Of a DNA stretch of 64,000 nt, positions 13,301 to 26,500 are shown piece by piece. The stretch covers positions 41,842,289-41,906,288 of the forward strand of contig QVOM02000073.1 of NCBI GenBank assembly GCA_003586115.2. Direction: 5' to 3'. Origin of the DNA: Salvator merianae. Taxonomy: Eukaryota; Chordata; Lepidosauria; Squamata; Teiidae. Position 1 is the first letter of the stretch. The number at the start of each line of letters is the position of its first letter. The notes under the pieces are model-generated. The model searched no databases and had not been told where the DNA came from. It worked only from the letters and a program-made list of their open reading frames with translations. The position numbers were made by a program, and so were the translations under genes.

Positions 13301-16300
13301 GAGAATGAAGGGAGTGTTTATTGTTTGTGCATACTCTCCCTTTTTAACGAAGCAAATATTCATTAAGGCTGGGTACATTGGAAAATATGTTTGCACTGTC
13401 ATTAAGAAGCAGTGTATTTTTCACTGTAGTCCATAAGGTGTCAGCAGCTCTCCAAAATATCTACAGCTGTATACGTCTTTATTTAGCAGTGGTTTGCTGT
13501 GATTCCTTTATGCTGCTGACTTTCAAGAGTGTGTTTCAGCTGCTTGAACTATGTGAATAATCGATCATATTTATTGCCACTTTTCCCCCTACTACTTAAT
13601 GGGTAACTTTTTATGTGGACTATTCAAAATGATAGTGTCTAATATACAGTTACAGTTATCCTTGACTTTTATGTCTATGACGATAGATGTCTCTTTTAAG
13701 AGCCATAATAATGTAAAACTATATAATGTCCAACTGATGGAATTTCATTTGGTTCTAATACCAGCAGTTTTTTAAATAGAAAATATGGCCCATTTAATAA
13801 TCCGTTATAGGGCTGTAAGTAGTTTATATTTTAAAGACAGATTAAAGCAGGGAAATTGGCTTTTATGTAATGCTTTTCCAGGACAGTTGAAATGTTTTTA
13901 TGGTGCTTGTTCTGGCTTTCTTTCAGGCAGCAAAAGACAAGTATCGTGAACTAGCTATAGAAGGAATGCACCGAGGTTTGGTTTTTCAGTTCATTGAATC
14001 TCAGACACTCCTGTTAGCTCCAGTCTGTCCTCATGTGTGTGAACATGTCTGGGCCCTGCTAGGCAAGGTAATGCTTTTTTATTTATAGAAATACCTGTGT
14101 ATTTTTGGAACAAGAATTGGTATGCACCATATTTACAATGTGGCTTTTCCCCAAGTGAACATGTTAACCAGAGATTGGATAGTAAAGGTGCACCTGAGCC
14201 GTGTTTTCTGGTTCACTTTGGGTCTGAACCAACAAGCAGACAGTTTGGCTCCGCTTAACATGCTCTTCAGCTTTATTTGATAATGGATTCCAAAGAGATC
14301 AGAGGTGTATACAGTCTACTAAGTATTCTGTTTACCTCATTTCCCACCCCTTATAGTACACCCAGGCCCAGCTAACCTTAAGTTCCCCTAACAACTGGTA
14401 ATTCCCAGCAGCTTTGTTTGGCCTAATCACAGGACAAGTGAAATGCTGCATCTAATATAAAAGCTAACAGAGAGAGCTGCATCTGGGAAAGAGAAGAGGA
14501 AGATGGCAGTGCACAACTGGACAATACTGGCACCAAACCAGGTTTAGTTTGGGTAGACTGTTTTTGAAGCAGATCTTTGCTGCTGAACAGTGGGTGATGT
14601 TCTCTCTTTTAGCGGTGTTCTTACTGTTGGCCACCACCATTGCTCTCAACTCTATAAGCCAGCTGGCAGAGAAGGAAGAAGGTGCAAATGATGGAACAGT
14701 TCTCCATCTTAAAACTCTGCACCAAGCTGTTTCAGTCAGACAGAGATTGGATAAGGTCATAACTGTGCCAGTTGCTTCCAGGTCCTTCTGAGGTGCCGGT
14801 TAGCTATCTATTGGAAATGCATAGATTTGAATTCCTGGGTGAAGCATGGACTCATTGGACTGTGTTTCTGTGTACAGTATTTGAAAGCATAGTGGTGTAG
14901 TTTCTCTACTGCATGCTTCATTTTCTTGGTATCATTGATCCTAGATATCTATAGATAAACAAGAAATATGTGTATCATAGAACTTTGTTGGGGAGGAAAT
15001 TACGTGGAATATATCAGATATGACTTAGTATACTATTAGTATATCTATGTTGAAGTGTATAATATTTAATGCTGAAAAGTGAACCAGTTATGAATGTAAA
15101 TGTTCTGTTCTGTGTGCCCAGGAACAATATATATGTGGGTTAGTCAAATTTCAGTGCAGTGAATTAAGTACCTTAGCAGAAAAGCATAAACACTTGATTG
15201 GCAGTTAAGTATGTGTATGTTTTGTAAAAATGAAAAAAGAAAGAATATAGAGCTTTGTGTAGGAAAGCTGATATTTGGGCTGAGCATCCTGTTTGTTTTA
15301 GCTATAAAGCATATTGGTATCTAGAGCCTAGAAAAATGTTTGAAATCAAGCTTCTAAATTAAAACAAACTTTGAGAGCTTATGTGAGCAGCAGGTTGGCT
15401 GACTACCAGATTTGAAACTTGTGTCTGATCTCCAAAATGTAGTTTGGTGGGAGAAATCAGAGACCCAAAGAACATCTCTTAGCGTTATAATGTTTTGCCT
15501 GGCCTACATGCCTTGGAGTTTGGGATAGTTAGCTCTGATGAGCCAGGAGGAGGTAGCTACCGTGCCTCATGATGCAGCAGTCATTCAACTTGTTGGTTGG
15601 GGGTGAAGGGAGAGGGTTAAGATGCGTGGAAATTATAATCAGCCTCTTGTTGAAGTCTCTGAAATCAGATGAAGCTCACCAGCCAATTTTGCTGAGGCTT
15701 CTGACAGAGTTTCTGTCGCTTTCCCCTCAAAACCTATGTGCTTTATTTACCTTTCGCATCTTAGGAATTTTGCACTCCTCATGTTTTCCTACCTCATAAC
15801 TATGTATCAGGAATCTTAACATTTATTTTGCTACTAATTTGCAGCCAGAATGATAATGATTATTCTTATCCCTTCATGCAATGTTCTGCGGTTTACTCTT
15901 ATTTAAAGGCTGACTCTATCATGAAAGCCTCCTGGCCAGTGCCTGGTCCTGTAGACGAAGTGCTGATCCGTTCTTCCCAATACCTCACAGAGGTAGCCCA
16001 TGATCTTCGTCTGCGTCTCAAAAGCTACATGGCACCAGCTAAAGGAAAGGTAAATGCTTGATGTCTCCCCCTGTACACTAATGATTTTCAGCATTCATGA
16101 GCTGTGCTGAGCAAACCTGTCTTTGTTCTCCAGAAAGGTAACAAAGAATCACCCCAGAAACCGTCCCACTGTACCGTTTTTGTTGCTAAGAGCTACCCAT
16201 CATGGCAACACATGACGCTGTGTGTTCTGCGCAAGCATTATGAGGTGAGTCTTCTCCCTTAATCTCCCCCTTACCTTATTAGTATGTTTCAAATATCCTT

Positions 16301-19300
16301 GCCCTGCCATCTTGTTCCATGACCTATAATGTGGCTTACACTCAAATAAGACCTATATTGAAAGCTCAAATAATTCAAGCAAAAATACATAGCAATGCTG
16401 ATTTGCTGGAATTGAGCATGGAAAAATGATGACATCAGCTATCTTCATTAGTATTCAAGCTATCTTCATTATTATTCACTTTCTTGTTATTCGTTTCTTC
16501 CTCTACCCTCTTTCTGGAAATAAAATTAATTTGGTATAACATTTATTGAATTCAAGGAGAAAATGTGCTTAATTAAGATGATGGAAGGTATTGCCCTGTT
16601 CTGCCAGAACTGTCTTTCAAGTGCATTATTTAAGTTTGCCATCTTACCCTCTTCCTAGAAACTTTTTGAAAATGAAATATGGCTTTAGCTTTATTGTTCT
16701 GTTTTTTGTTTGTTTGCACACACATTGCTTAGTGAACTGTTTGCTATAGTGCTTGTTTTTCTGCAGCATTGTTGACAGTTGTCAAGCTATTAAGTCTTCC
16801 TGATTAGGCAAGAAGCTTTAAGATCCACTCTGGTCTTTGCTGGCTTTGTTGATTCTTTGACTTGTAAGATGTGTACTGGAGCACGGTTAAATTCTTCTGT
16901 CTTACAACTAACACAATGGAAAGAAAGCTGGCTTTTAAAAACAGCAGGCCCTGAATACCTGAGCTGCTGGAACTGATCCTTTAACAGTTGTGGAAGAAAA
17001 ACAATAGGATTACTCAAGCAGAATAGCTATCAAGTTGATTTGTGGAGTCACCTTGGATTATATATCTAATGTGGTTAAATTGATTTCCTTTTAATTGGAA
17101 GCAAGCTTGTCTTTGCAATTTGGTGCCCATTTTAACAGTCTATATTGGAGGAAGAGAACATGGATCCAATTGACAGAACAGAATGAATTGTGGTATTTTA
17201 ATCTCTTTGAGGGCTCCTATTAAGGACTTTGAATAGAAATTTGTACAGAAGGAAGAGGTGAAGGGTGTGATTGCAGAGGGTGGTTTTTCGGTGCTAAGTC
17301 TGATGTAGTTTTTTTATGCATCCTCTGAAGGGGCAGTTCTTTGTGAATGAACGCCCAAAATAAGTCTTGTGTGATTGCATCCTAAGTTAGGAAACTAAAA
17401 AACAAACAAATTATGTGTCATCCAGGGAAACTGAAGTGAGGGATATATGAATTTAAATCATAGATTGGAATGTTGTACAGTTGTATAATTGGATCTTTTG
17501 TGTGTTTTGTTTTAGGCCAATAAAGGACACCTACCAGACAACAAAATAATTGCCAGTGAACTTAGCTCTTTGCCAGAACTGAAGAAATATATGAAAAGGG
17601 TTATGCCTTTTGTTGCTATGATTAAGGTCAGCTCTTTTTGCAACTTTACTGCTAAAAAGTGTGTATATCCCATTAACTGATTACAACAAAACCCCTAAAG
17701 TTTATGTAAATGTTTTCATTAAAATGGTGCATAGTTGTGAAAGAACCTCAATTTGTGAAATAAGAATTTGAACTAAAATAGGAAGCAAAATGGATTAAAC
17801 TCAGTCATGTTCCTCCACTCATTGGAAGTTGATAGTGCCATTGGAGGCTTCTGTGAAGAGAAGGATGAGGAAGGTTCTTCCCCAAATTTCTGCTTTCTTC
17901 TGCACTTCCTTGTCTAGTCTGCAACATTGTTCCAAAACCCCTCGACTTGATTTAGGACAGACACCAGAAGGAGAGTAGATAAAGAATTGTTTTAATTCAT
18001 ATTCTGTTGGAAGAGGAAACCAGTTGGAGTAAATAGGATAAAAACAGTTTTACTTAACTTACATCAGTACAGGGAAAACAGCTTGCCATTTATTTGTTTG
18101 TTTATTTTTAAACATTTATATCCCACTCAATAAACCAGCCAAACCGAAAGCTCCCAATGCAGAGATTCAGAACCAAAAGAGATACTGTAAAATAATCCCC
18201 CAACATAAATATCAAAGTCAGTAATACAATATATTAAATAAGTCCACAAACAAACAATATTATACCAGTCTTATATATATTCAACAACAAAGTAAGTCCA
18301 CATAACAGTTTAAAATAACTAAATAACTAATATCAATAGTTCTTATAGAAACAAGTAATAAAATGACCTCAGTGGGTACTCCATATAAAAATCAAAACAC
18401 TCTAAGGACATCTTAACTTGACATCTTTGTTGTTGACATTTACTTGACATTAAAAACATCAATAAAATAGTATAAAACATCATTAATTAAAATCATGACT
18501 TTTCAACCTTCATGATTTTAGCAAGGACTGCTCCATTTTTTCCTACAGCTTGGGGGTCATTGCAGTTTACATATTCTTTGCTTTTCTGAACTCATCAGAG
18601 TTGGTAATTTTTTTTCTCTGTTGTATGTATAAAGCTTGCTGAATGGCAGGAAAGGCTATGCTTACTATCAGTATTTGCTCTCTGGAGCCATGGTACTTAC
18701 GTGTGGAAACAGGAAAATACAGGGTCTGATAATACCACAGAAATGGTTTAAATATTCAAATATAATTCATAAAATAACTTTTAAAAGGGGGGAAATTGAG
18801 TGGCTTGAATGACGATGACAGTGAGGAAGTCACTCGAGCATTGGTCTGAATGTGGTGACCAAAATTATTTAAAATAAACATCTTTAAAAAAAAAAAAAAT
18901 GAGGTTAGAGCACCCAGAATGTTTAGTGAACCTTTTGTGTATATTCCACGCCAGCCACCTCATTTGTATATGTAATTTAAATGGATGAAAGGCAACAATT
19001 TTGTTGTAGAACCTCAAAATATTTGTGAGCTGCCATACAAAGCCTGGCTATCTTTTCTAACTTAGTTCTGTTAATGAAAAGAACTTTGGCTTTAGGGATG
19101 TGCTGAACTGCCGTTCGCGTTCAACAGCCCATCCCTATTTGGCAAAACAAAGATTTATTTTCTTTTTCTAAAGCATCTTATATATCCATGAAGCAAAGAG
19201 AGCCTGTAATTTCTTCTTTTGCATCTATGTTCCTCCACTAAATTCTGTTTTGCTTGAGAGGAGTAAAGAAACAGCAGACTGGTGAGCTTCTACCATCATG

Positions 19301-20522
19301 CTTCAAGCAATCAATGGGACTTGTGGGATGATGCAATTTATCCTACAAAAGATTTCTCCCTCCCTATTGCTCTTTCTTCATGTATCATGCATGTTTTCTT
19401 AGATTTTAAACTTTAGACCCATTTTATATTATTAACCATTCTGAGAGCCTTTTAAAGTTTAACAGATGGTGGAATATAAATCTGCGAGGCGCTGGATTTA
19501 CACAGTGGAATGTGAAACGTGGCTGTGTCTGTTGACTGTGGTATTCGTATGCTACCATCAGCAGAGCAGAGGAGAAGTCTGGACTATTAATCACGGGTGA
19601 TAGCTGTATCTATGGCTACTAGAATAGATGCTTAGATACTGCCTCTGGGCTGGAGAGACACGCAGGATGCCTCTAAAGGCCATTTGCAAGTTGTTGAGAG
19701 CAGGTGAAGGCTTCAACTTTGCCTTCTGCTTGACAGTGTCCAGAAGCAATTGGTGCACCATTGTGTGATACAGGATGTTAGACTGGAACACCTGTGGCCT
19801 GATTCAACAGGGCTTCTCTTATATTCTTATGTTCATATAAGTCAACTGTGTCATGAAAGGTAGGTCCAGTTTACCAGAATACTCAGTGGTGCCCCAGAGG
19901 CCAAATTGTATTATTGCAGATTTCCAGGGTTGCACTAAACGAGAAATCCCATTTTACCAAACCTGTAAAAACAAAAATGTGATATACAAGGGCAACTGTA
20001 TTATGGACGATTATTTCCATGTTGTGTGAATATTGATTACAAGGTATTATGAGTCCCATTGCTTTGTTTGGACCTACACATCTAAGAGCTCTGGAGAGTC
20101 CAAATCTTTGCTTCTCACATGACTTGTGGGAAAGGGTGCAGCCAATTGGGCCACAGTATTTATTAGTTGGCTAAATAGGAGATATTTAAGAGGGTTCCTA
20201 TGGTGTGATGGATGTGGGTATTAAGGTGGTCAGTGTAATTTGTGGATTCTGATTGCATGAGACAGCTGGTTGTGCTTTCAGGACAGCTGGAAGTTCTGCC
20301 AGAGCAGAACTGTGTCATCCTTCCTGAGGGTGGTTTAGTGGTGGCAGCCTAGACCATCCTGTCCTCTGGCTGCCTCTCCTGCCTAACTGGGTACTGTTAC
20401 CCTGAAGGAGGTGTTTCTTTGCAGACTTAGCCCCTTTTATAAATGTTCTTTGCATAAAAGAACTCTGGGAGTGGACCCGAAGGCTGCCAGATGCTCTGCA
20501 GAGGTGAACAGCTGTGCTTGAT

Positions 20523-20557
<35 letters not shown>

Positions 20558-23500
20558 AGAACTTTTTGTTTGGATTTTATATTTAAATGTATTGTCTTTT
20601 ATATTACATATTAATATAGAATTATTGTATTTTGTTCTTGAATATTTTTTGGCAATTGCTTGTAAATTGCTTTGAGTATGATGATGATGATGAGAACAGG
20701 ATGGGCAATGAAGGATATACTTGCAACCTCTCCAACAGGCACAGGCAAGACTTTTGGTCTTCAGACCAAATTGTGATTTGAGTTTGTGTATGTGTGTTTG
20801 CATGGCAGACTCTCTACACAAATGGTTTGCAGTTCATGGTTGCACACAAATGAAAAGTCCCTTTATTATATGATTTGGCCCAGAAGATTTACCTTTTTTG
20901 AACATCTTGCTGTATGTGGGAACAGGCTGACACAGGAGACCTAGAATGTTGCCTTCTAGTATAGTTCAGTACTGTTTAAAAATTCGCTTTAACATAAATA
21001 CTATAGCTCTTTGAATGTAACAGGTTTAGTTTCTTTCCAGTTTAACAGAGGTAACTGGCATGACTTGAAGAATTATAATGGCTTTCTCAGGAGCTTAAGA
21101 TCTATTTACTACCAGCACTGAATTCTGTCAGCCAAGTTTTCATCTTCCCTGGCTCACTCATTGCGTTCTTCAGCTTTACAGTGATAACCTAATTTTAAAT
21201 ATGTCCTCCTGCTACTTTTTGCATACCAGGAAAATCTTGAGAAGAAAGGACCACGTGTTCTTGATCTAGAATTGGAGTTTGATGAACGGGCTGTGCTCAT
21301 GGAGAACATAGTCTACCTGACAAATTCCTTGGAGGTGAATGTTTATCATGAAATATAAATTATTAATTGCTTGGCTCATGAAACAGTTTTAATGACTAAA
21401 GGGGCTCAATGATGCAACACATCAATATGTTCATATCTCAATTTAGGTAGGTCTTCTATAGGAGAGCTATAGTATTCATCAAGTATGGCCAGTTTAGATT
21501 GTCCATTATCTTAACTGCTATGTAAGTACATAGATGATTGAGAGTTCTCAGCCATTTTAACAGAGTCTTTAGTCAGACCAATTTCTCTGTCAAGGAAACC
21601 CATTGTTCAAGGATATCCAACATGACTTCTTGTTTAACTAATTTGTTTAGAGTTTTTTTTTATAGTATCAGTAAACATCTGAATAAAGGTGATCTAGTAG
21701 ACAGTGTCTGTTTGGACTTCCAAAATGCTTTTGGTAAAATCCCTCACTAAAGACTTCTTAGCAGACTTAATAGATATGAACTAAAAGGATAGGTCTTGTT
21801 ATGGATGAGAAAGTCACTGCAGAGAAATTGGACACTTCTCACAATGGAGATACCAAGGTTCTATACTGAACAATTGCTTTTAGCATTTACACAAATGACC
21901 TAGAGACAAGGGCCAAGGTTGCTGATGGCATCAACTTCTACAGTGTCAAAAAGCAAAAAGGACATGTGAAGAAATCCAGAGTGTTCTCTTCATACTGGGA
22001 GAATAGGTGTCAAAATTACATAATCTATTCAGTGTTTGTAAGTCTGCACATTGGAGTAAAAAAGCCGATTACACATACCGACTAACCTGAGTTTGCAGTC
22101 ATTGACCAAAAAAGAGATCTTATTATAATGGAAGACAGCATAATGAAATATCAACTTAATGTGCATTGACAATAAGAAATGGCCCATAGCATGATATCAG
22201 AAACAAAACTGCAAGTATTATACTGTACAGTGCACTGATGTGCATGGCATCTGGAATACTGAACACAGTTTTAGTCACCACACATAAAAAGGATACAGTG
22301 GAATTGGGAAAGGTTCCGTGGAGGGCAACTAAAATGGTAAAGGGACTAGAGGAACTCTCCTGCAAGGAAGAGCTGAAATGGTTGGACTTCTTAATCTAGA
22401 AAGATGGCAAGTGAGAAGGGGACATGATAGAAGTTCATAAAATCATGCACAAGGTAGGCAACATAAATAGGAATTTTTTTGTCCCTTACAAAAACACTGG
22501 AACTTGACATTACCCAGTGAAATTGAATCTTGGAAAATTCAGGACAGACAAAAGGGAATTTGTTCAGCAGTACAAACTTTGCATTATTGGCCACCAGTTG
22601 AGAAGGCTTCAAAAAGAAGTGTGACTAGTTTATGATGAACAGGACTATTGCTGCTAGCCATGATGTCCATGGGGAACAATGGGGAAGCTACTCAGAGTCC
22701 CCTCAGTCCTTATTGGAGAGTCATAGAGATCCATAAGTGGTTGTGTGGAGTCCCTATTGACCAGCTGTTTGGTAGTGACGGTGGACAATCCCTAACACAC
22801 AGTCTATGAGTGGATGTCTCCACAGCAGAACAATCAGCTGTTTGGTGAAGGCTGGCCCCAAACAGAAGTCCACAGAAGTAGCCAAAAAATGCATGCAAAG
22901 TGCTGTGAAGCAAAAAGCTTTGTTTCTTCAGAATGCAAAATGGTGGTTTTTTTGAAAGGGCATTTTATCCTGTGTGCAGAACACTCAAAATGCCCCATTC
23001 CAAGTGGAAAGTGTTTTGACTTGAAACAGTTTGCTCACTTCTACCTTTGCCGTCTTGTGAAATTGATTGCCCTCCATCCTCAGAAATGAGGGAGGTGCTG
23101 ACTCTTCAGTTTTCAGCAATTGATCTAAATGCATTGGTAATGTCAGGCATTGCTGGTTATTAATGGTGTTAGTATCTGCTTTATTTCTTATTCCAAGTAT
23201 TGCTTTTATTTTCTTGCTGAGTGTATTAATTTTATTTTCTGTTCTTCCTATATGCTCCTGAGACATTTTCAGTGAAAGACAGAGTAGCAATTTTTTAATT
23301 AAATAAAACTGTAATTTTATGGATTTTAAGCCTTTTAGACTACTATTGAATTTAATAATATCTGGTGATATGTAAACGTTTTTGCTTGTTGCTATATTTG
23401 TGGAATAGAAAATATACCGTATTTAAGTATTGTCTTAAGCATTATTTAGCTGCAATATCTTTAATTAGAAACCTCAGAGCTACAATGAATGTCTACTATG

Positions 23501-26500
23501 AGCTCTTCACCACTATCTAATATTTTGAGGGTTTTCTCCCACCCCACCTTCCTCTTCCAAAGCTGGAACATATAGAGGTGAAATTTGCTTCAGAAGGAGA
23601 AGAAAAAATTAAAGAAGAATGCTGCCCTGGAAAACCATTTTTTGTATTCAGAACAGAAGTGAGTTGCATTCATCTGCTTTCTATTTTGCATCCATTGAAA
23701 ATGAGAGGTGATTTTTTTTCCTGTATGAGTGAGTAAAAGCTCTTAATTCTCCTGAGAGAAATTTGTTTATTAAAATTTCTGTACTTCCCTATGAAATAAG
23801 TCTCAGCATGGTGTACAAGAATAACAAAAGAAAAAAAGAACAAAACATAAAAGTATATTAAAAGTTCATGAAAAATATAAGATAAAAATATAAATAGATA
23901 CAAGACTATGTCAAGAAAGAGATCAAGGGGGGAAAATGAAGAAATGTTCTGAAGAGCATTATCATGGCAGCATAGAACCTATCCTTAATATCTACTGAAA
24001 GCACAAGACTTTCACAGTGTTGTTTTAGACTACAGCCTATTGGCGTTATCCAGAGAGCATCCCAGAAGATTCTGGGGACTGAGGTACCTATATCTGTACA
24101 TCCCTATTTCTTCATTTAGTATCTGTTCCATTCCTCAGTTTCAGTTTTCTTGCAGCGTAGCTTGCCTGTCACTTTAATTCTCATACATATTTGAATGGTA
24201 GATTCTGTCTGAGGTTGTCTGGAAAGGCAACCTTAATCCACTTGAGCCCCCAATACCTAAAGGAATGCCTCTTCCCATATTGACCATATCCCATATTGAG
24301 TGCCATCTGGTCTTTAATCCTATAAGTCATATAAATTGACTTGATTTTTAGGAATCACCCTGGGAGCAAATCTTACAAAAATTAGGGTTGAAATCTACCC
24401 TAATACGGGGTTTGTGCACAAAGTGAAGTGACAGTTAGAAACAAATGTCTCTTTCTGCAATGAGCAGATAGTTCATATGTAGCCTACTTGCTCCTGATTT
24501 GCTGCACAGAAAGGTGTTCCATTTCCAGCTACCATTTCTCCCCTCTCTGTACAAACCACAGCTCAGGTATATTAAAAAAAAAAAAAGGAAAGAAAAAATC
24601 TACCCTAATATGTGTTATGTAACTTCTGCATAGCACTTTCCCCGCCCCTGTGTTTTAACAGTTATTTAAAGTCTCCTTGCAAACTATATGCACTCTTCAT
24701 TTAACAGATTTGGGACAGTTTTGAGTAAGATGCTCATTTCTTTTCAGAATTACTGCCTCCATAAGGCAACTATCTCAGCAGGGTCACTCACTTTGAAGCC
24801 TCCAGTAATCAAACAACTTTTCATTATTATTTTTTTTAGCTTCACAACTTGTTAATTCTTTCCTGGCACTTTTGGGTTTTTTGCACGGAATTGCATGTAT
24901 TTACCTTTAAGTATTTGCCTTAGAAGTGTTTGCCTATTTCCAGCTCCAGTAGGTTTCTGTGCTAACATCTCTGAATGTGAAATATGTGCTCGAATTCGTG
25001 AATGTGAATCGAATTTTGCACATCTCTACTCTCAATACAACCCATAAGACAAGGACACATATGAAGATGATATGGTGTCTTGGAGTACTGGCTATCTTGG
25101 ACAGCCATCTTCATTTGCTGCATTTGAAGCCTTGTTAGGGAAATTGGCGTAGTTGGATCATTAAGAAATATGAGATAGTTTTCACAAACAGTTTAGTTTA
25201 GTTTGCTTAATAGAGGCTAAATCCTCTTGACTGCAAATGTCTTTCACTCTGGTTTTGAGAACTGAAATATTACCCTTGTTATTTTTCAAGGAAAAATATT
25301 CAGAATCGAAATCAGAAAGTTCTATGAACCTAGACAGTGAAGAAAACTAAAATTGACATCTGTTGTAGTTGAATTTCATCAATAAACAGATTTTAGGCAA
25401 TTAATGAACTGAGTATGCCTTTACTTGGTCCAGTAGCTGGAAGCTCTAGCGTGAATATTGGCTTTTACTGAGTATAGCCCTATTTCAGTAAGCAGAAAAG
25501 CTATTGGTATGCTCTTAGGTAGTCCTAAAAATATTCTGAGCATCTTGTACTGGGGATAATCTATATCAAAGTTAGATAATATGCCCCATAACAGAGCATC
25601 ATATGTGAAAATAGGAATTACCTTTGTTTGAAAGTTGTAATTGAGAGGAAATTTGCTGATCTATCTTTAGTTTTTGAGCTAGGAAATGCAGTAATAGTAA
25701 TTAGTAGTACTAAAAACCTATGCTTTAAATAAACAGAGGATTATTTTTGGAAATTTGAAGTCTATTGGGGTAAAGATCTTTATTTCCCAAGATAAATTCC
25801 TAACTAGACTCTATAAAGTCAATTTCCTTAAACCTTTCAGTATAACCTGGTATTTACCTCTGGTCTGATTAACTCAGATATTTTCTATAATCAGATTTAC
25901 TTGATAGAAGTACAGCACTCCTCAGCTATATTTTTATATGCGGTGGAACTGTAAAATGTTGGAGACGGAGTTGCAGGTAGTAGGGCAAGCTTCAATCAGA
26001 TTGTGGGGTGGTGGGCAAGCCAAGTTCTCTTTTGATGCCAACAAACAGCATTTTGATCCATTGTAAATAAATATGCCATTTGCTGCTGTCAGAAGAAAGC
26101 TTTACTGCTTGGCCTTGTCACTGTTGTAGGGTATACTTTGGGCTAATAACTGCTGCGAATTCTTTCAAAGAAAGATAAGATGTAAATGCTTTTTTAAAAA
26201 AGTCTAAGTTAAATGTAATTAAATTCAGTATGAGACTTCTTGCTGCCCACACCTCATTCCAACCCTTTGGTGTTGGTGAGCTCAGCACTACAGTCCCTGC
26301 CACAGAAGCTTTGATATTATGCAGGGCTGCCTCTGTTCTCACCCCATGCCACTGCATTCCTCCTGCCTCACTTGTTTTCTCTGCCACAGAAGCCAGCAGA
26401 ATTCCAGAACTTCCATCCTCTTAATTTGCCACAAGCCAAGATTGGTGTCTGTTTTGCCAACTCTTGGCCTTCACTAGGGTGCTTTTTGGAAGTCTCATTA

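Noticed and set aside
20315..20821. A 168-codon minus-strand open frame
   Set aside because: The frame crosses the (GT)n microsatellite, giving a Thr-His repeat, and has no conserved motif or splice context.
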